A DNA stretch of 42,231 nucleotides from Sphaerochaeta sp. Phil3 (GTDB lineage: Bacteria; Spirochaetota; Spirochaetia; Sphaerochaetales; Sphaerochaetaceae), in contig MSGT01000070.1 of the NCBI GenBank assembly GCA_001940825.1, forward strand, positions 1-42,231, written 5' to 3'. Positions 1 to 8,906 of the stretch are shown one piece after another. The stretch's first letter is position 1. Every line of letters begins with the position of its first letter. The translations under genes were made by a program, and so were the position numbers. The notes below the pieces were generated by a model, which did not search any database, was not told the DNA's origin, and saw nothing but the letters and a program-made list of their open reading frames with translations.

Positions 1-46
1 AACTTAAATAAATAACTTACCTTTATAAGCTGGGGTGCTGAAAAGG

Positions 47-74
47 TTGACAATATGCTGAGGGGGGGTAGACT
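47..74 (+). promoter_or_regulatory. Candidate promoter for the surface lipoprotein
   Basis: TTGACA at 47-52 is followed after 16 bases by TAGACT at 69-74 (4 of 6 matches to TATAAT). The spacer contains a run of seven G, which is unusual for a promoter. A leader of about 45 bases would separate the start point from the ATG at 127. The -35 box is perfect but the -10 box is weak. Confidence 0.3.
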
Positions 75-126
75 GACGCAGTCAGTTGGGGAGAAAAAAC
101 ATGCTCCGCTGTCAAAGGGGTAGATA

Positions 127-1515
127 ATGAGAAAGAACGTTTTGATTGTCGCTCTCGCACTTGTGTTGGCTCTTGTGAGCTGTGCAGAGCACGAATGCAC
201 CTGGGATGAAGGCAAGGTGACTCTTGAACCTACATGCACGGAGACTGGTGAAAGGAAATACACCTGCACAGGTTGCGGTGCAACAAGAACAGAGTCAATT
301 GCAGCTTTGGGACACAAGTGGGACGATGGAGAGATTACAACGCCGGCCACCTGCGAAAAGGAAGGTGTGAAGACCTTTACATGTACTGTTTGCAAGGAAA
401 CGAAGATTGAAACCATTGAGAAGGTTGCCCATAACCTTGGTGAGGACTACAAGTGCAGCATGTGTGGAAACTACTTCTATCCTTCTCTTGCTGAGTTCAA
501 TTCCAAGGTTACCCTTGAGAATTCCAAGGATGTTGTTGTAACTGTTAAACTTGGAGACGAGAAGTTCGGTGATATTTCTTATTCTGAAAACAGCTCCGGG
601 TATACTGGAAAAGGTTTGTGGATTGGTAGAGCCATTGACGATAATCCATTGAACAAGTATGGGAAGACACCCGAGAAGAAGGGCCTCTACAAGTACGTGT
701 TCGAAGGTGGTACGATTACAAGCTCATCAACGGGATATGAATCCATCGATGGACTTAAAGACACCTCTGTGTATATGCTCGTTCCAAGTAATTCAGACAT
801 TGTTTTCGATGGTGTTACATTTGAGGGTGTTTTTAGTTTTGACGTACAGATGTATACATCTCCATGGAGCTTCCTAAATTCAATAACGTTCAAGAATTGT
901 ACATTCAATGGAATAGTTGTCGGAACCGCTCCCGCATACAGTGCCACATTTGAAGGTTGCACATTTAACAGTTATACTAATTCAACTTCTGCAAACAATT
1001 CCAACCCAATCTGGTGGAGAGCCGGTGCTGGAGATTGGAGTTCTGCAGGACTAGAAATGAGTGTTACATTGCAGTCGCTTAACTTCATAAACAACAAAGT
1101 ATATGGTTCAAGGCCTGTGAAGTTCGAGAGAATTGGCCTATGGTCTACTGGCAATGAGATTCCTTATACTCCGGAAATCAAGATTCTTGACAATTATTTC
1201 GACATTTCATGTGAGAACCCGGCCGATTACAAAGAGGTTGAAGGAGCGTCTGTGAAAAAGGATGAAGAAAAGCACATGGCCATCAATATTGGACAGCACA
1301 GCAACAAGAGTTTCTTCACTCTTTACGATGATGGGAACACGATATCAGAAGGAACAAAGTCTCTTTACGCGGCAGCTCTTAGTTCTGGTTCCAATCAGTA
1401 TATTGAAGTTTACGGCACAAAGATTCTTGACAGAAACGGAAATCCAAAGGAGATTGAAGCTCTTGTCTGGAAGACCTCAACAGGTGAAACCTTTACAATG
1501 AAATCAATCGACTAA
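127..1515 (+). CDS. Surface lipoprotein with Cys-rich repeats and a beta-helix-like domain
   Basis: A 462-residue exported lipoprotein of unknown role. Residues 1-19 form a signal peptide ending in the lipobox LVSC, so Cys19 should be lipidated. Residues 22-118 hold two and a half copies of a module of about 38 residues, pattern H-x-W-x-x-G...T-C...G...C-x-x-C, with CxxC pairs at 47/50, 86/89 and 110/113. Such modules are common in surface proteins of gut clostridia and treponemes. From about residue 190 the sequence is rich in short strands with repeats such as FDGVTFEG, FKNCTFNG and FEGCTFNS, the stacked-coil pattern of a right-handed parallel beta-helix. No catalytic residues are recognisable. 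It is a single gene closed by its own terminator. It is probably displayed on the cell surface or in the periplasm, perhaps as an adhesin or glycan binder (inference). Confidence 0.85.
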   Translation: MRKNVLIVALALVLALVSCAEHECTWDEGKVTLEPTCTETGERKYTCTGCGATRTESIAALGHKWDDGEITTPATCEKEGVKTFTCTVCKETKIETIEKVAHNLGEDYKCSMCGNYFYPSLAEFNSKVTLENSKDVVVTVKLGDEKFGDISYSENSSGYTGKGLWIGRAIDDNPLNKYGKTPEKKGLYKYVFEGGTITSSSTGYESIDGLKDTSVYMLVPSNSDIVFDGVTFEGVFSFDVQMYTSPWSFLNSITFKNCTFNGIVVGTAPAYSATFEGCTFNSYTNSTSANNSNPIWWRAGAGDWSSAGLEMSVTLQSLNFINNKVYGSRPVKFERIGLWSTGNEIPYTPEIKILDNYFDISCENPADYKEVEGASVKKDEEKHMAINIGQHSNKSFFTLYDDGNTISEGTKSLYAAALSSGSNQYIEVYGTKILDRNGNPKEIEALVWKTSTGETFTMKSID

Positions 1516-1536
1516 ATCAAGTTTTGACATCCAAAG

Positions 1537-1567
1537 GGGCTGTGGCTTGTGCCGCAGTCCTTTTTTT
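1537..1567 (+). terminator. Rho-independent terminator of the lipoprotein gene
   Basis: A 10-bp stem, GGGCTGTGGC paired with GCCGCAGTCC through two G-U pairs, has a TTGT loop and is followed by seven T (1561-1567). It lies 21 bases after the lipoprotein stop codon. Confidence 0.85.
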
Positions 1568-1603
1568 ATGAAACAAAATCTTTGATTTTCAATGGTTTAG
1601 TTG

Positions 1604-1644
1604 AAAAAATGCAACAAAAACTTCAAAAAAGCTTATTTTTGTTG
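1604..1644 (-). terminator. AT-rich hairpin, candidate terminator of aroDE
   Basis: CAACAAAAA (1612-1620) and TTTTTGTTG (1636-1644) form a 9-bp stem. Read on the minus strand it is followed by a T run (the complement of 1604-1609). It sits just after the aroDE stop codon. The stem is weak because it is nearly all A-T. Confidence 0.45.
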
Positions 1645-1652
1645 AAAAATAC

Positions 1653-3107
1653 TCAAAGGACGGCAAAGTCATCCAAAGGGTATTCGAAACCGGTGAACTC
1701 CTTGAACTGAAGCTTTCCTTGGGCAAGCAGCATGTCAAGGCCATGGATTACGTTGCATCCCGCATTTATAGCTCTTTTCAAAAACGCAGTCTCATGTGGG
1801 CGGTACACCATGTCGCAGACTATTTCGTCGCCATCGAACTCCAAGGAAGGTGCTGCGTCTACAGAGGGTTCGTCCATCCCTGCAGACGATGCCTGGACTA
1901 CAAGCTGGGCGGTCCCCGCATAGTCTCCGGCATCTTCCAATGACGCATAGGATGAGCCTGTCTCCAATGCGAGCCTTCGAGCGTTTTCAATGGTTCTGTT
2001 TAGAATCGTCACTGAGACACCTTTGTTCCTAAGCGCCCATACGACGGCCCTGGCTGCGCCACCTGCGCCAATGACTATTGCGGATCTTATCCGTCCGTTT
2101 GAAAGAGGCTCTGAAACGAGGGACAGGAACCCATAGTAGTCCGTGTTGCTTCCGTTCCAGCTTCCGTGCTCCCTGACTACGGTATTGCATGCTCCAAGCT
2201 GTTTGACTTCTCTTGGTATGCGTGCAAGGTAGGGGATGACCGCTACTTTGTGAGGGACTGTTACTGAAAAGCCTCTCATTCCAATCATGTCTGCGAATGC
2301 AAAGAATGAACGAACGTCATCGACGTTGAATGGAACATAGACTGCATTGTATCCAAGTTCATGGAAGCCTAGGTTGTGAATGGATGGGGAGATGCTGTGG
2401 CCGACGGGTCTTCCAACGACTCCATACACTCTTGTGGATGAATCGATTTCGTGGGCTCTGTAGAGCTTGGCCATTGTCTTTGGAGAAGGAAGGCCAACTC
2501 CAAAGAGGTCCTCTGTTGCGCAGAACGTCATGCAAGATCCAAGCTTTCTGTAGAGAATCCTTGATGGCAGGCCGTATTCGCCCATGCCAATGAGGATTTT
2601 GTCCTTTATGTGCGACATCTGCCCCGATAGCTTGAACAGTTTTATCAAATCCTTCACACCCCCTATCCTCACCGCTATCTTGGGTACGTCGCCTTTGGAG
2701 GCTATCCTTGTTGCCTTGAGCGCCAGGTTGTCTGGGAAGCTGTCCATGAAATGCATTGAGCGAATGACAGTGATGCCACGGCTTTTGGCATCGGCCTCAA
2801 GGGAGGGCTTTCTGACATCGGACTCTATGTCTATGTATGAGAAGTCCCCTTGGAGGACCCGTGCAAGTACGGCAAGGCGTCTGCGCTCTGTGACGTTGGA
2901 AAGGCCGCCGTCGCTCTCTCTGCGGAATGTGAGTATCACGGGTTTGTCAACGGAGGATGGAAATGCGGCGGCCTCGTCCAGCTGAGACTTATTGGATATG
3001 TCCAATGCATCCAGGCGCAGTTCCAGAACCTGTACATATTGTGCGTTTTCCTTGAGTATGGTTCGGTTTTGGGCCATTGTTCGGCCGTTGAGCGTTAGGC
3101 AAAGCAT
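1653..3107 (-). CDS. aroDE: Bifunctional 3-dehydroquinate dehydratase (type I)/shikimate dehydrogenase
   Basis: A 484-residue fusion catalysing shikimate-pathway steps 3 and 4: dehydroquinate to dehydroshikimate, then NADPH-dependent reduction to shikimate. Residues 1 to about 220 are a type I dehydratase: ELRLDALD (29-36), TFRRESDGG (60-68), catalytic His119 and the likely Schiff-base Lys143 in VPKIAV. Residues 227-484 are shikimate dehydrogenase: GRPVGHSISPSIHN for shikimate binding, PHK with catalytic Lys287, NTD with Asp323, and the nucleotide loop GAGGAARA near 348. Both active sites look intact. The ATG at 3107 follows AAGGAG at a good distance. The same domain order is known in plants and in some bacteria including chlamydiae. 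It stands alone, away from aroK and aroC at 9-10 kb. Confidence 0.95.
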   Translation of the reverse strand: MLCLTLNGRTMAQNRTILKENAQYVQVLELRLDALDISNKSQLDEAAAFPSSVDKPVILTFRRESDGGLSNVTERRRLAVLARVLQGDFSYIDIESDVRKPSLEADAKSRGITVIRSMHFMDSFPDNLALKATRIASKGDVPKIAVRIGGVKDLIKLFKLSGQMSHIKDKILIGMGEYGLPSRILYRKLGSCMTFCATEDLFGVGLPSPKTMAKLYRAHEIDSSTRVYGVVGRPVGHSISPSIHNLGFHELGYNAVYVPFNVDDVRSFFAFADMIGMRGFSVTVPHKVAVIPYLARIPREVKQLGACNTVVREHGSWNGSNTDYYGFLSLVSEPLSNGRIRSAIVIGAGGAARAVVWALRNKGVSVTILNRTIENARRLALETGSSYASLEDAGDYAGTAQLVVQASSAGMDEPSVDAAPSLEFDGDEIVCDMVYRPHETAFLKRAINAGCNVIHGLDMLLAQGKLQFKEFTGFEYPLDDFAVL

Positions 3108-3140
3108 TCCAGTCTCCTTGATTGCATCGTTTTGGTGTTC

Positions 3141-3170
3141 TTGATGAATCAGCGTAACCTATGTTAGAGT
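3141..3170 (+). promoter_or_regulatory. Candidate promoter of the ABC-F gene
   Basis: TTGATG (3141-3146) and TAGAGT (3165-3170) are 18 bases apart. If used, transcription starts near 3177. That would exclude the upstream in-frame ATG at 3161 and favour the ATG at 3215. Confidence 0.3.
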
Positions 3171-3214
3171 ATCACAGGTTTTTTGTTGTTACTAGAACAG
3201 TTTGGTTTATAGCT

Positions 3215-5311
3215 ATGGGAATTCTTCAGGTTCAGAACATAAGTCTCTCGTTTGGAGACCGCAACATACTTACTAATGTATCACTCACTCTTGGTGAACA
3301 TGCCAGAGCCGCCCTTGCAGGTGGAAACGGAGAGGGCAAGACGACCCTTATGAAGATAATCGCAGGTATAATGCCATGCGATGGCGGGAAGATCACGCGC
3401 ACGAAGGGGATGAGGGTTTCATATCTTCCTCAAAGCGACATCGTCTTTAGGGATGGAACGGTCTACGAGGAGATAGAGAAGGGGTTTGCACGTTTCCAGT
3501 CCAATCTGGAAAGGCAGCATGAAATAGAAAGGCAGCTTTCAGAGGAACATTCAGAGGAGATTTCAGGGGAAAACGTAGACAATCCTCAAAGCAATTTCTC
3601 AAAATCCTCCAACGAGTCCCTTCTCATGGAGCTCAACGAACTTCAGGAAAGCCTTTTGGACAGTTCCTATTATGATAGGGAGGCCATGATATTCTCCGTT
3701 GCAAAAGGCCTTGGCTTCTCGCAAGCGGATATGAAGCGTCCGTGCAGGGAGTTCTCCGGTGGATACCAGATGCGCATAGCCTTGGCAAAGGTGCTTTGCG
3801 AGGAGCCTGATCTCATGATGCTTGACGAACCCACCAACTACTTGGACATAGAAGCCCGCACTTGGCTCAAGGAGTTTCTCAAGGGCTACAAGGGTTCCCT
3901 GTTCCTGGTCTGCCATGACAAGGGATTTCTGGACGATACGGTGAATGAGGTCTATGAACTCTTCCGTGGAAAGCTTACGCGATACAGTGGGAACTACACC
4001 TTCTACGAGAATCAGAGAAGGCTTGAGATGGAACAGCTTGAGGCTGCGTACAAGAAACAGCAGGCGGAGATCGAACGCACAGAGCAGTTCATAGAACGGT
4101 TCAGATACAAGGCAACCAAAAGCCGTCAGGTCCAAAGCCGCATAAAACAGCTTGAAAAGCTTGAACCTGTTGTCGTTCCTTCCCACCTCAAGAAGCTTCA
4201 GTTTTCGTTTCCAGAGCCTCCACACAGCCCAAACGATGTCGTGATAGTGGAGGACATGACGAAAAAATATGGAGACCAAGTGGTCTTCAGCCATTTCAAC
4301 ATGCTCGTACCAAAGGGCCAGCGCCTTGCAGTCACCGGTCACAACGGCATTGGAAAAAGTACGTTGCTCAGGATCATAGCCCAAAAGGACGATGCCTTCT
4401 CTGGTATCGCACGCCTTGGAGTTGGCGTCAAGGTTGGCTATTATGCCCAGGATACGCAGGACTCCTTGGACATGGAAGGTACGGTGTTCTCAGAGGTCCA
4501 GCCCTACGGGACAGAGTCATCCATACGCAATGCATTGGGGTCCTTTCTGTTCTCAGGGGACGATATCTACAAGAAGATAAGCGTTCTTTCAGGAGGGGAG
4601 AGGTCTCGACTTGCACTTTTGAAGATTCTGCTTCAGCCTGCGAACCTTCTTATTCTTGACGAGCCTACCAACCACCTTGACATAAACTCAAAGGACATGC
4701 TCCTCAAAGCGCTCGAGGACTACAGAGGCACCATCGTGTTCGTAAGCCATGATGCCTACTTCATAAAGGCGCTTGCCAACAAGATCCTGTACCTGTCCGC
4801 AGACGAGCCTGAGTTCTTCAATGGCGACTACGACTACTTTGAGTGGAAGATGGACCAACGTCTTGGACTTGAGACCTCAAAGCAGTCGTCTTCATCCAAA
4901 GCTGCGACAACCCCAAAGGTTGCACCCAGCGGAGTCCCCAACACCATTGCAACGCAACAAGGACAGAAATCCAGCATAGAACAGCTGAGGGACTATGTGG
5001 CAGAGCAGAAGGCCTTATACTCAAAGGGTCCATCGACGTCTGAGGACAGAGCTGAGGCCAACAGACGACGCAACCGCAAAAACAAACTCAAGACCAACCT
5101 CAAGGAACTCCTAGAGAAGACCGATTCCCTTGAGCTTAAGATCTCAGAGGTCAAAGCCCTGATGAACCTTCATGAGAACTACAGCGATGCCGCCAAGATA
5201 GGGGAGCTTGCGAAGAGGCTCGAAGACCTTGAGGCTCAGAAGGAAGAGACTGAGCTTGAGTGGATTTCAAAGAGCGAAGAGTACGAGAACGAGTTTGGAC
5301 AGGACGAGTAG
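3215..5311 (+). CDS. ABC-F family ATPase (ribosome-associated type)
   Basis: A soluble tandem ABC protein of 698 residues with no membrane segments. Domain 1 has Walker A GGNGEGKTT (about residue 37), signature FSGGYQMR and Walker B LMMLDEPTNYLD. Domain 2 has GHNGIGKST (about 375), LSGGERSR and LLILDEPTNHLD. Between them is the charged helical linker typical of ABC-F proteins, which act in the ribosomal E site. The last roughly 120 residues are a Lys/Glu-rich coiled coil, as in Uup and YdiF-type members. A Ser/Glu-rich insertion lies in domain 1 near residues 100-140. An in-frame ATG at 3161 would add a hydrophobic stretch foreign to the family, so 3215 is preferred, although its ribosome-binding site is weak. 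Housekeeping and antibiotic-protection roles cannot be separated from sequence alone. Confidence 0.9.
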   Translation: MGILQVQNISLSFGDRNILTNVSLTLGEHARAALAGGNGEGKTTLMKIIAGIMPCDGGKITRTKGMRVSYLPQSDIVFRDGTVYEEIEKGFARFQSNLERQHEIERQLSEEHSEEISGENVDNPQSNFSKSSNESLLMELNELQESLLDSSYYDREAMIFSVAKGLGFSQADMKRPCREFSGGYQMRIALAKVLCEEPDLMMLDEPTNYLDIEARTWLKEFLKGYKGSLFLVCHDKGFLDDTVNEVYELFRGKLTRYSGNYTFYENQRRLEMEQLEAAYKKQQAEIERTEQFIERFRYKATKSRQVQSRIKQLEKLEPVVVPSHLKKLQFSFPEPPHSPNDVVIVEDMTKKYGDQVVFSHFNMLVPKGQRLAVTGHNGIGKSTLLRIIAQKDDAFSGIARLGVGVKVGYYAQDTQDSLDMEGTVFSEVQPYGTESSIRNALGSFLFSGDDIYKKISVLSGGERSRLALLKILLQPANLLILDEPTNHLDINSKDMLLKALEDYRGTIVFVSHDAYFIKALANKILYLSADEPEFFNGDYDYFEWKMDQRLGLETSKQSSSSKAATTPKVAPSGVPNTIATQQGQKSSIEQLRDYVAEQKALYSKGPSTSEDRAEANRRRNRKNKLKTNLKELLEKTDSLELKISEVKALMNLHENYSDAAKIGELAKRLEDLEAQKEETELEWISKSEEYENEFGQDE

Positions 5312-5318
5312 CTTAAGT

Positions 5319-7220
5319 CTAATATGTACGCATGAGCGTGACTTGATAGATCGTCCCAATCGGTATGGTTCGAACAGTCCCTTCTGGAAGCACAGCCGCC
5401 TTCAGGAAGGCCTTGGATCCGCTGCCTTGGATCTCCAGCGGTACGGCAAGCACTTCATCCTCAAGCAGCTCCAGCTTCAGAGGTATGGGGTTTGAGTTTG
5501 CTTTGCGGCCAATGGCCTTCTTTATAAGAGCGAGCTTTGCGTTGAAATCGAACCCTCCGGCAGTCGGAAGCTTTTCGTACTTGAAAGCCTTTCCAATCTG
5601 ACTTGTGGATACGATGCGCTTTGCGTCTATGAGATTTCCAAGCTCCTCTGTCATGCAGCCTTTGGCGTTTGCATCATCTATTAGCTCCTTTCTGACATCA
5701 TCCCACGACGGAGCTTCCTTTGCCGTGCATTCTGTGGTTGGCCTTCGTTCCGCCTTTATTCCATGCCAACGGAAAACGTTTGAGTTGAGGCTTCCATCAT
5801 GCGTGTTCTCACAAATGGGAGATGGAAGGTCCTCCAAGTCCAAAGCCTTTGACAGTACACGTCTCCACTGTTCCTCTGTGGAACGCTTCATGAGAAACAC
5901 TCCGTCTCCAAGTTCAGCTATGACGTTTCTGCTGACTCCAAAAAGCTTATGTACTAGAAACGATACCTCTTCAGTGCATTTCAGTACGATTCCATCATAG
6001 ACCTTCACTCTGGATGCGGCCCTTTCCCATTGCTCCAGCACTACGTTTGTCTTTGGGTCGTTGAGGTACTTTTCAATCTCATCCCTTGAGGTCTCAAAGC
6101 CCAAGGCCCTTGAGAAACTGGACTTGGTGATGGCATAGACGATGAGGTTGTCGCATTTTTGAACGTCTGCAAAAAGATATAGGATATCGTATTCGTCTGG
6201 TATTCCGTAGTAGGAGACCATAAGGTCCGAGTCTATCGTAAGGGCCGACCTCTTCAACGGAGGCTCCATGATAGCCTCGTTGAGGCTTATTCCATGGCTT
6301 GCTCCTGCATTTGATTCGTTCAAAAGTCCCAAAGCCTCCAGATCCTGCACGAACCCTTCGGGAGCGCTGTCTCCAAGCGTGGCCGATACTATGCCGGTGA
6401 ACCTCTTCTCTTCCATTGGAAATTCAATGAGGACAGGCAACGTTTTTGCAAGTGCTTTTTCCAGCTCCGGTCCATACCACACCCTCATGGCGGAAAGACA
6501 GACGTCAATCGTAGGCAATATGAAAAGGTGCCTGCATGTGTACCTGTCCAAACTTACGTGTGAGCCGTTGAGTTGGATTGCATCGGACTCCATGATGACC
6601 TTTCTTATGAGTTCGAACATCCTTATGGCTTTCTTTCCTTCGAACTGAGGGAACACCGCCTGGATCCTACCGCTTTTGTAGAAACGATGCAGGTTGGCTT
6701 CCCTCTGTGGGACGGAACCGTTTATTAACATGTTCAGAACCGCTCTAAGTACGTTGGAATCCACATAAGGACGTTTGGTGCCTGTTCCTTTGCGGACATC
6801 GCCCTTCAGGGCCATTATGTCGTCTTCCAAAAGAGGATTTACGACATACCCATCAGCGGTCTTGAAGAGAAGGAGCCTATCGCATAGGTTCTCGATTCCA
6901 AGTACAAGGACATAGTGGTTCATGTCGTTGCAAAAGGCTTCTATCTGTTGGAGATTGGCCTCCTCCATGAGGGAAACGAATTGAAGTATCTTTCGTTCGT
7001 CGTCGTTTATGGACAGGATTGCATTTCTTTTGTTCCCTTCGTTGGCGAAGAACGAAAGGATGCTTCCGTTCAGGCTCTGCTTGTTGAACGGTGTAGGAAT
7101 GGCTCCCAGTATGCATGAAGCAATGTGGAAATAGTACTCTTCGTCCAATGAGGACAAGCGGTTCAAAAAGACATCGGTCTTGTCATGCTTTTTGATTCCG
7201 AAAAAATCCTTGTAGTCCAT
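5319..7220 (-). CDS. XPB-helicase partner protein with a Helicase_C_3-type domain
   Basis: A 633-residue protein and the last gene of the aroK-aroC-helicase operon. GGAGGGG precedes the ATG at 7220, and the stop lies 7 bases from the convergent ABC-F stop. Residues about 327-412 carry the pattern known as Helicase_C_3: LTIDSDLMVS, a fae-like segment, VYAITKSSFSRALGF, then a closing strand VYDGIVLKC. The N-terminus of the helicase encoded just upstream has the same pattern. The protein has no P-loop or helicase motifs of its own, so it is unlikely to be an ATPase. The N-terminal 300 residues are helical and probably winged-helix-like (inference). I infer that it is a binding partner of the XPB-like helicase acting on DNA; its exact role is unknown. 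Confidence 0.75.
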   Translation of the reverse strand: MDYKDFFGIKKHDKTDVFLNRLSSLDEEYYFHIASCILGAIPTPFNKQSLNGSILSFFANEGNKRNAILSINDDERKILQFVSLMEEANLQQIEAFCNDMNHYVLVLGIENLCDRLLLFKTADGYVVNPLLEDDIMALKGDVRKGTGTKRPYVDSNVLRAVLNMLINGSVPQREANLHRFYKSGRIQAVFPQFEGKKAIRMFELIRKVIMESDAIQLNGSHVSLDRYTCRHLFILPTIDVCLSAMRVWYGPELEKALAKTLPVLIEFPMEEKRFTGIVSATLGDSAPEGFVQDLEALGLLNESNAGASHGISLNEAIMEPPLKRSALTIDSDLMVSYYGIPDEYDILYLFADVQKCDNLIVYAITKSSFSRALGFETSRDEIEKYLNDPKTNVVLEQWERAASRVKVYDGIVLKCTEEVSFLVHKLFGVSRNVIAELGDGVFLMKRSTEEQWRRVLSKALDLEDLPSPICENTHDGSLNSNVFRWHGIKAERRPTTECTAKEAPSWDDVRKELIDDANAKGCMTEELGNLIDAKRIVSTSQIGKAFKYEKLPTAGGFDFNAKLALIKKAIGRKANSNPIPLKLELLEDEVLAVPLEIQGSGSKAFLKAAVLPEGTVRTIPIGTIYQVTLMRTY

Positions 7221-7244
7221 GACCCCTCCACTAAATTTTCTCCA

Positions 7245-8906
7245 CTAAACTTCCTCCACCACATAGTGATAGCCTTGCTCCACCAGGAATTTCTGCCTGT
7301 TTGCAGAAAACTCCTCTTCCACCGTGTATTTGCTTACAAGGGAGTAGAAGAAGCACGGATTTCGCTTTGGGCGTAGGATCCTTCCAAGTCTTTGGGCCTC
7401 TTCCTGCCGTGACCCAAATGTCCCCGAGATTTGGATTGCAACCGACGCATCTGGCAGGTCTATTGCAAAGTTCGCAACCTTTGAGACGATTATGACCTTG
7501 TCCAATCCTTCCTTGAAACGACTGTAAAGTTCATCCCTTTTTGAATTGGAGGTGCTCCCCGTGATCATTGGGAACCCAAGCCTTTTCTGAAGGTCCTTCA
7601 GTTGGTCTAGGTATTGTCCAATTATGATGATGCTCTCTCCTTTGTGCTTTTCAAGAAGGCTGTCTACAACAGAGTTCTTGGCGTCGTTCGTGCTTGCGAG
7701 CTTGTATTTCTCCCGTCTGTTTGCAATTGCGTAGGGGAGTGCAAGGTCCTCTTTTAGTGGAACCCTTACCTCTACGCAGTAGGCACTTGCAATCCATCCT
7801 TTCTGTGAAAGGTCCGTCCAAGGGATGTCGAACCTCTTTGGCCCAACGAGGCTGAACACATCGTCCTCCTTGCCGTCCTCCCTTATGAGGGTTGCCGTAA
7901 GGCCTGCACGGTATACCGACTGCAGTTCCGCCGTTATCTTGAAAACAGGAGCGGGGAGCATGTGGACTTCATCGTATATGACAAGGCCCCAGTTTCCCGC
8001 TTCTATGACCTTCATGTGTTCAAAGTCCCCATCCTTGCTGGCCCTATAGGTCAGAACCTGATAGGTACAGACTGTAATTGGCCTTATCTCCTTCTTTTCT
8101 CCAGAGTACTCTCCAACCATGTCGTCCGAAAGGTTTGTCTTGGACTTGATTTCGTTTATCCACTGGTGTACGGCAACGACATTTGGACATAGAATCAACG
8201 TCCTTGTCTGCAAGGCTTCCATTATCTTCATTCCAACAACGGTCTTTCCGCTTCCGCACGGCATGACTATCGTTCCGTAGCCGGTTCCAGGTCCAAGGTC
8301 CCCAAGCAAAGATCTCACTGCATTTTCCTGGTAGTCCCTTAGCTTGCAGGACATCGTTATTGCTACGTGCTCCGATTTCACCAGTGGGATCCTGTCATCG
8401 ACAGGGTATCCAAGCTTTATCAGCGCAAGCTTGGCATCCCCTCTGTTGTACCTGTGTATCCTAAAGCTGTTGGATCCGTCATCCAGAGTAGAAACAAGCA
8501 TCTTGGATACCTTTTGGTTGGCCTGTACGGCCTTTGCAATGAAAGGGTCCGTGATTCTAAGTCTGTAGTAGTCCTCTTCGAGGCACGGCTCCAGTATGAG
8601 CTTGCCAAACCTGGAGGAAACGTCCTGGATGTAGTTCTCCACTGTCTGTGGTACGGCGAACTTGGACCAATGGCCAAGGCGCACAAGTATTTCCTCAGTG
8701 CTCAAGCCTGCGCTTTTTGCGTTCCACAGGGAAATTGCGCTTATTGCGTATGTGTGTATGTGTTCCGGGGCCTTCACCAGTTCAGAGAACGCCATTATCT
8801 CGTCCCTGCACGAATTGGCATTAGGCGAGTGCACATCAAGAAGCATTGTCCTGTCACTCTGCACTATGAGCGGGAGGTCGTGGCTCTTCGTCTCTTCCAT
8901 GGTCAC
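7245..8906 (-). CDS. XPB-like superfamily 2 DNA helicase
   Basis: A 553-residue helicase of the XPB/Ssl2 (RAD25) type. Residues about 13-125 form the N-terminal Helicase_C_3-like region (ILVRLGHWSKFAVP). The core follows: motif I MPCGSGKTVVG (about 214), motif II DEVH (about 310), motif III GLTATLIRED merging into the acidic RED-type loop characteristic of XPB, and motif VI QRLGRILRPK (about 504). XPB proteins translocate on double-stranded DNA and open it in repair and transcription. The start is GTG at 8906, overlapping the aroC stop as GTGA; an ATG two codons later (8900) is equally possible. Only 24 bases separate it from the partner gene downstream, where the sequence TTTAGTGGAG is repeated twice. 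The partner shares its N-terminal domain type. Confidence 0.92.
   Translation of the reverse strand: MTMEETKSHDLPLIVQSDRTMLLDVHSPNANSCRDEIMAFSELVKAPEHIHTYAISAISLWNAKSAGLSTEEILVRLGHWSKFAVPQTVENYIQDVSSRFGKLILEPCLEEDYYRLRITDPFIAKAVQANQKVSKMLVSTLDDGSNSFRIHRYNRGDAKLALIKLGYPVDDRIPLVKSEHVAITMSCKLRDYQENAVRSLLGDLGPGTGYGTIVMPCGSGKTVVGMKIMEALQTRTLILCPNVVAVHQWINEIKSKTNLSDDMVGEYSGEKKEIRPITVCTYQVLTYRASKDGDFEHMKVIEAGNWGLVIYDEVHMLPAPVFKITAELQSVYRAGLTATLIREDGKEDDVFSLVGPKRFDIPWTDLSQKGWIASAYCVEVRVPLKEDLALPYAIANRREKYKLASTNDAKNSVVDSLLEKHKGESIIIIGQYLDQLKDLQKRLGFPMITGSTSNSKRDELYSRFKEGLDKVIIVSKVANFAIDLPDASVAIQISGTFGSRQEEAQRLGRILRPKRNPCFFYSLVSKYTVEEEFSANRQKFLVEQGYHYVVEEV

Noticed and set aside
3599-4384. 261-codon open frame antisense to the ABC-F gene
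   Set aside because: The ABC-F frame contains both Walker and signature motifs. The antisense frame has none.
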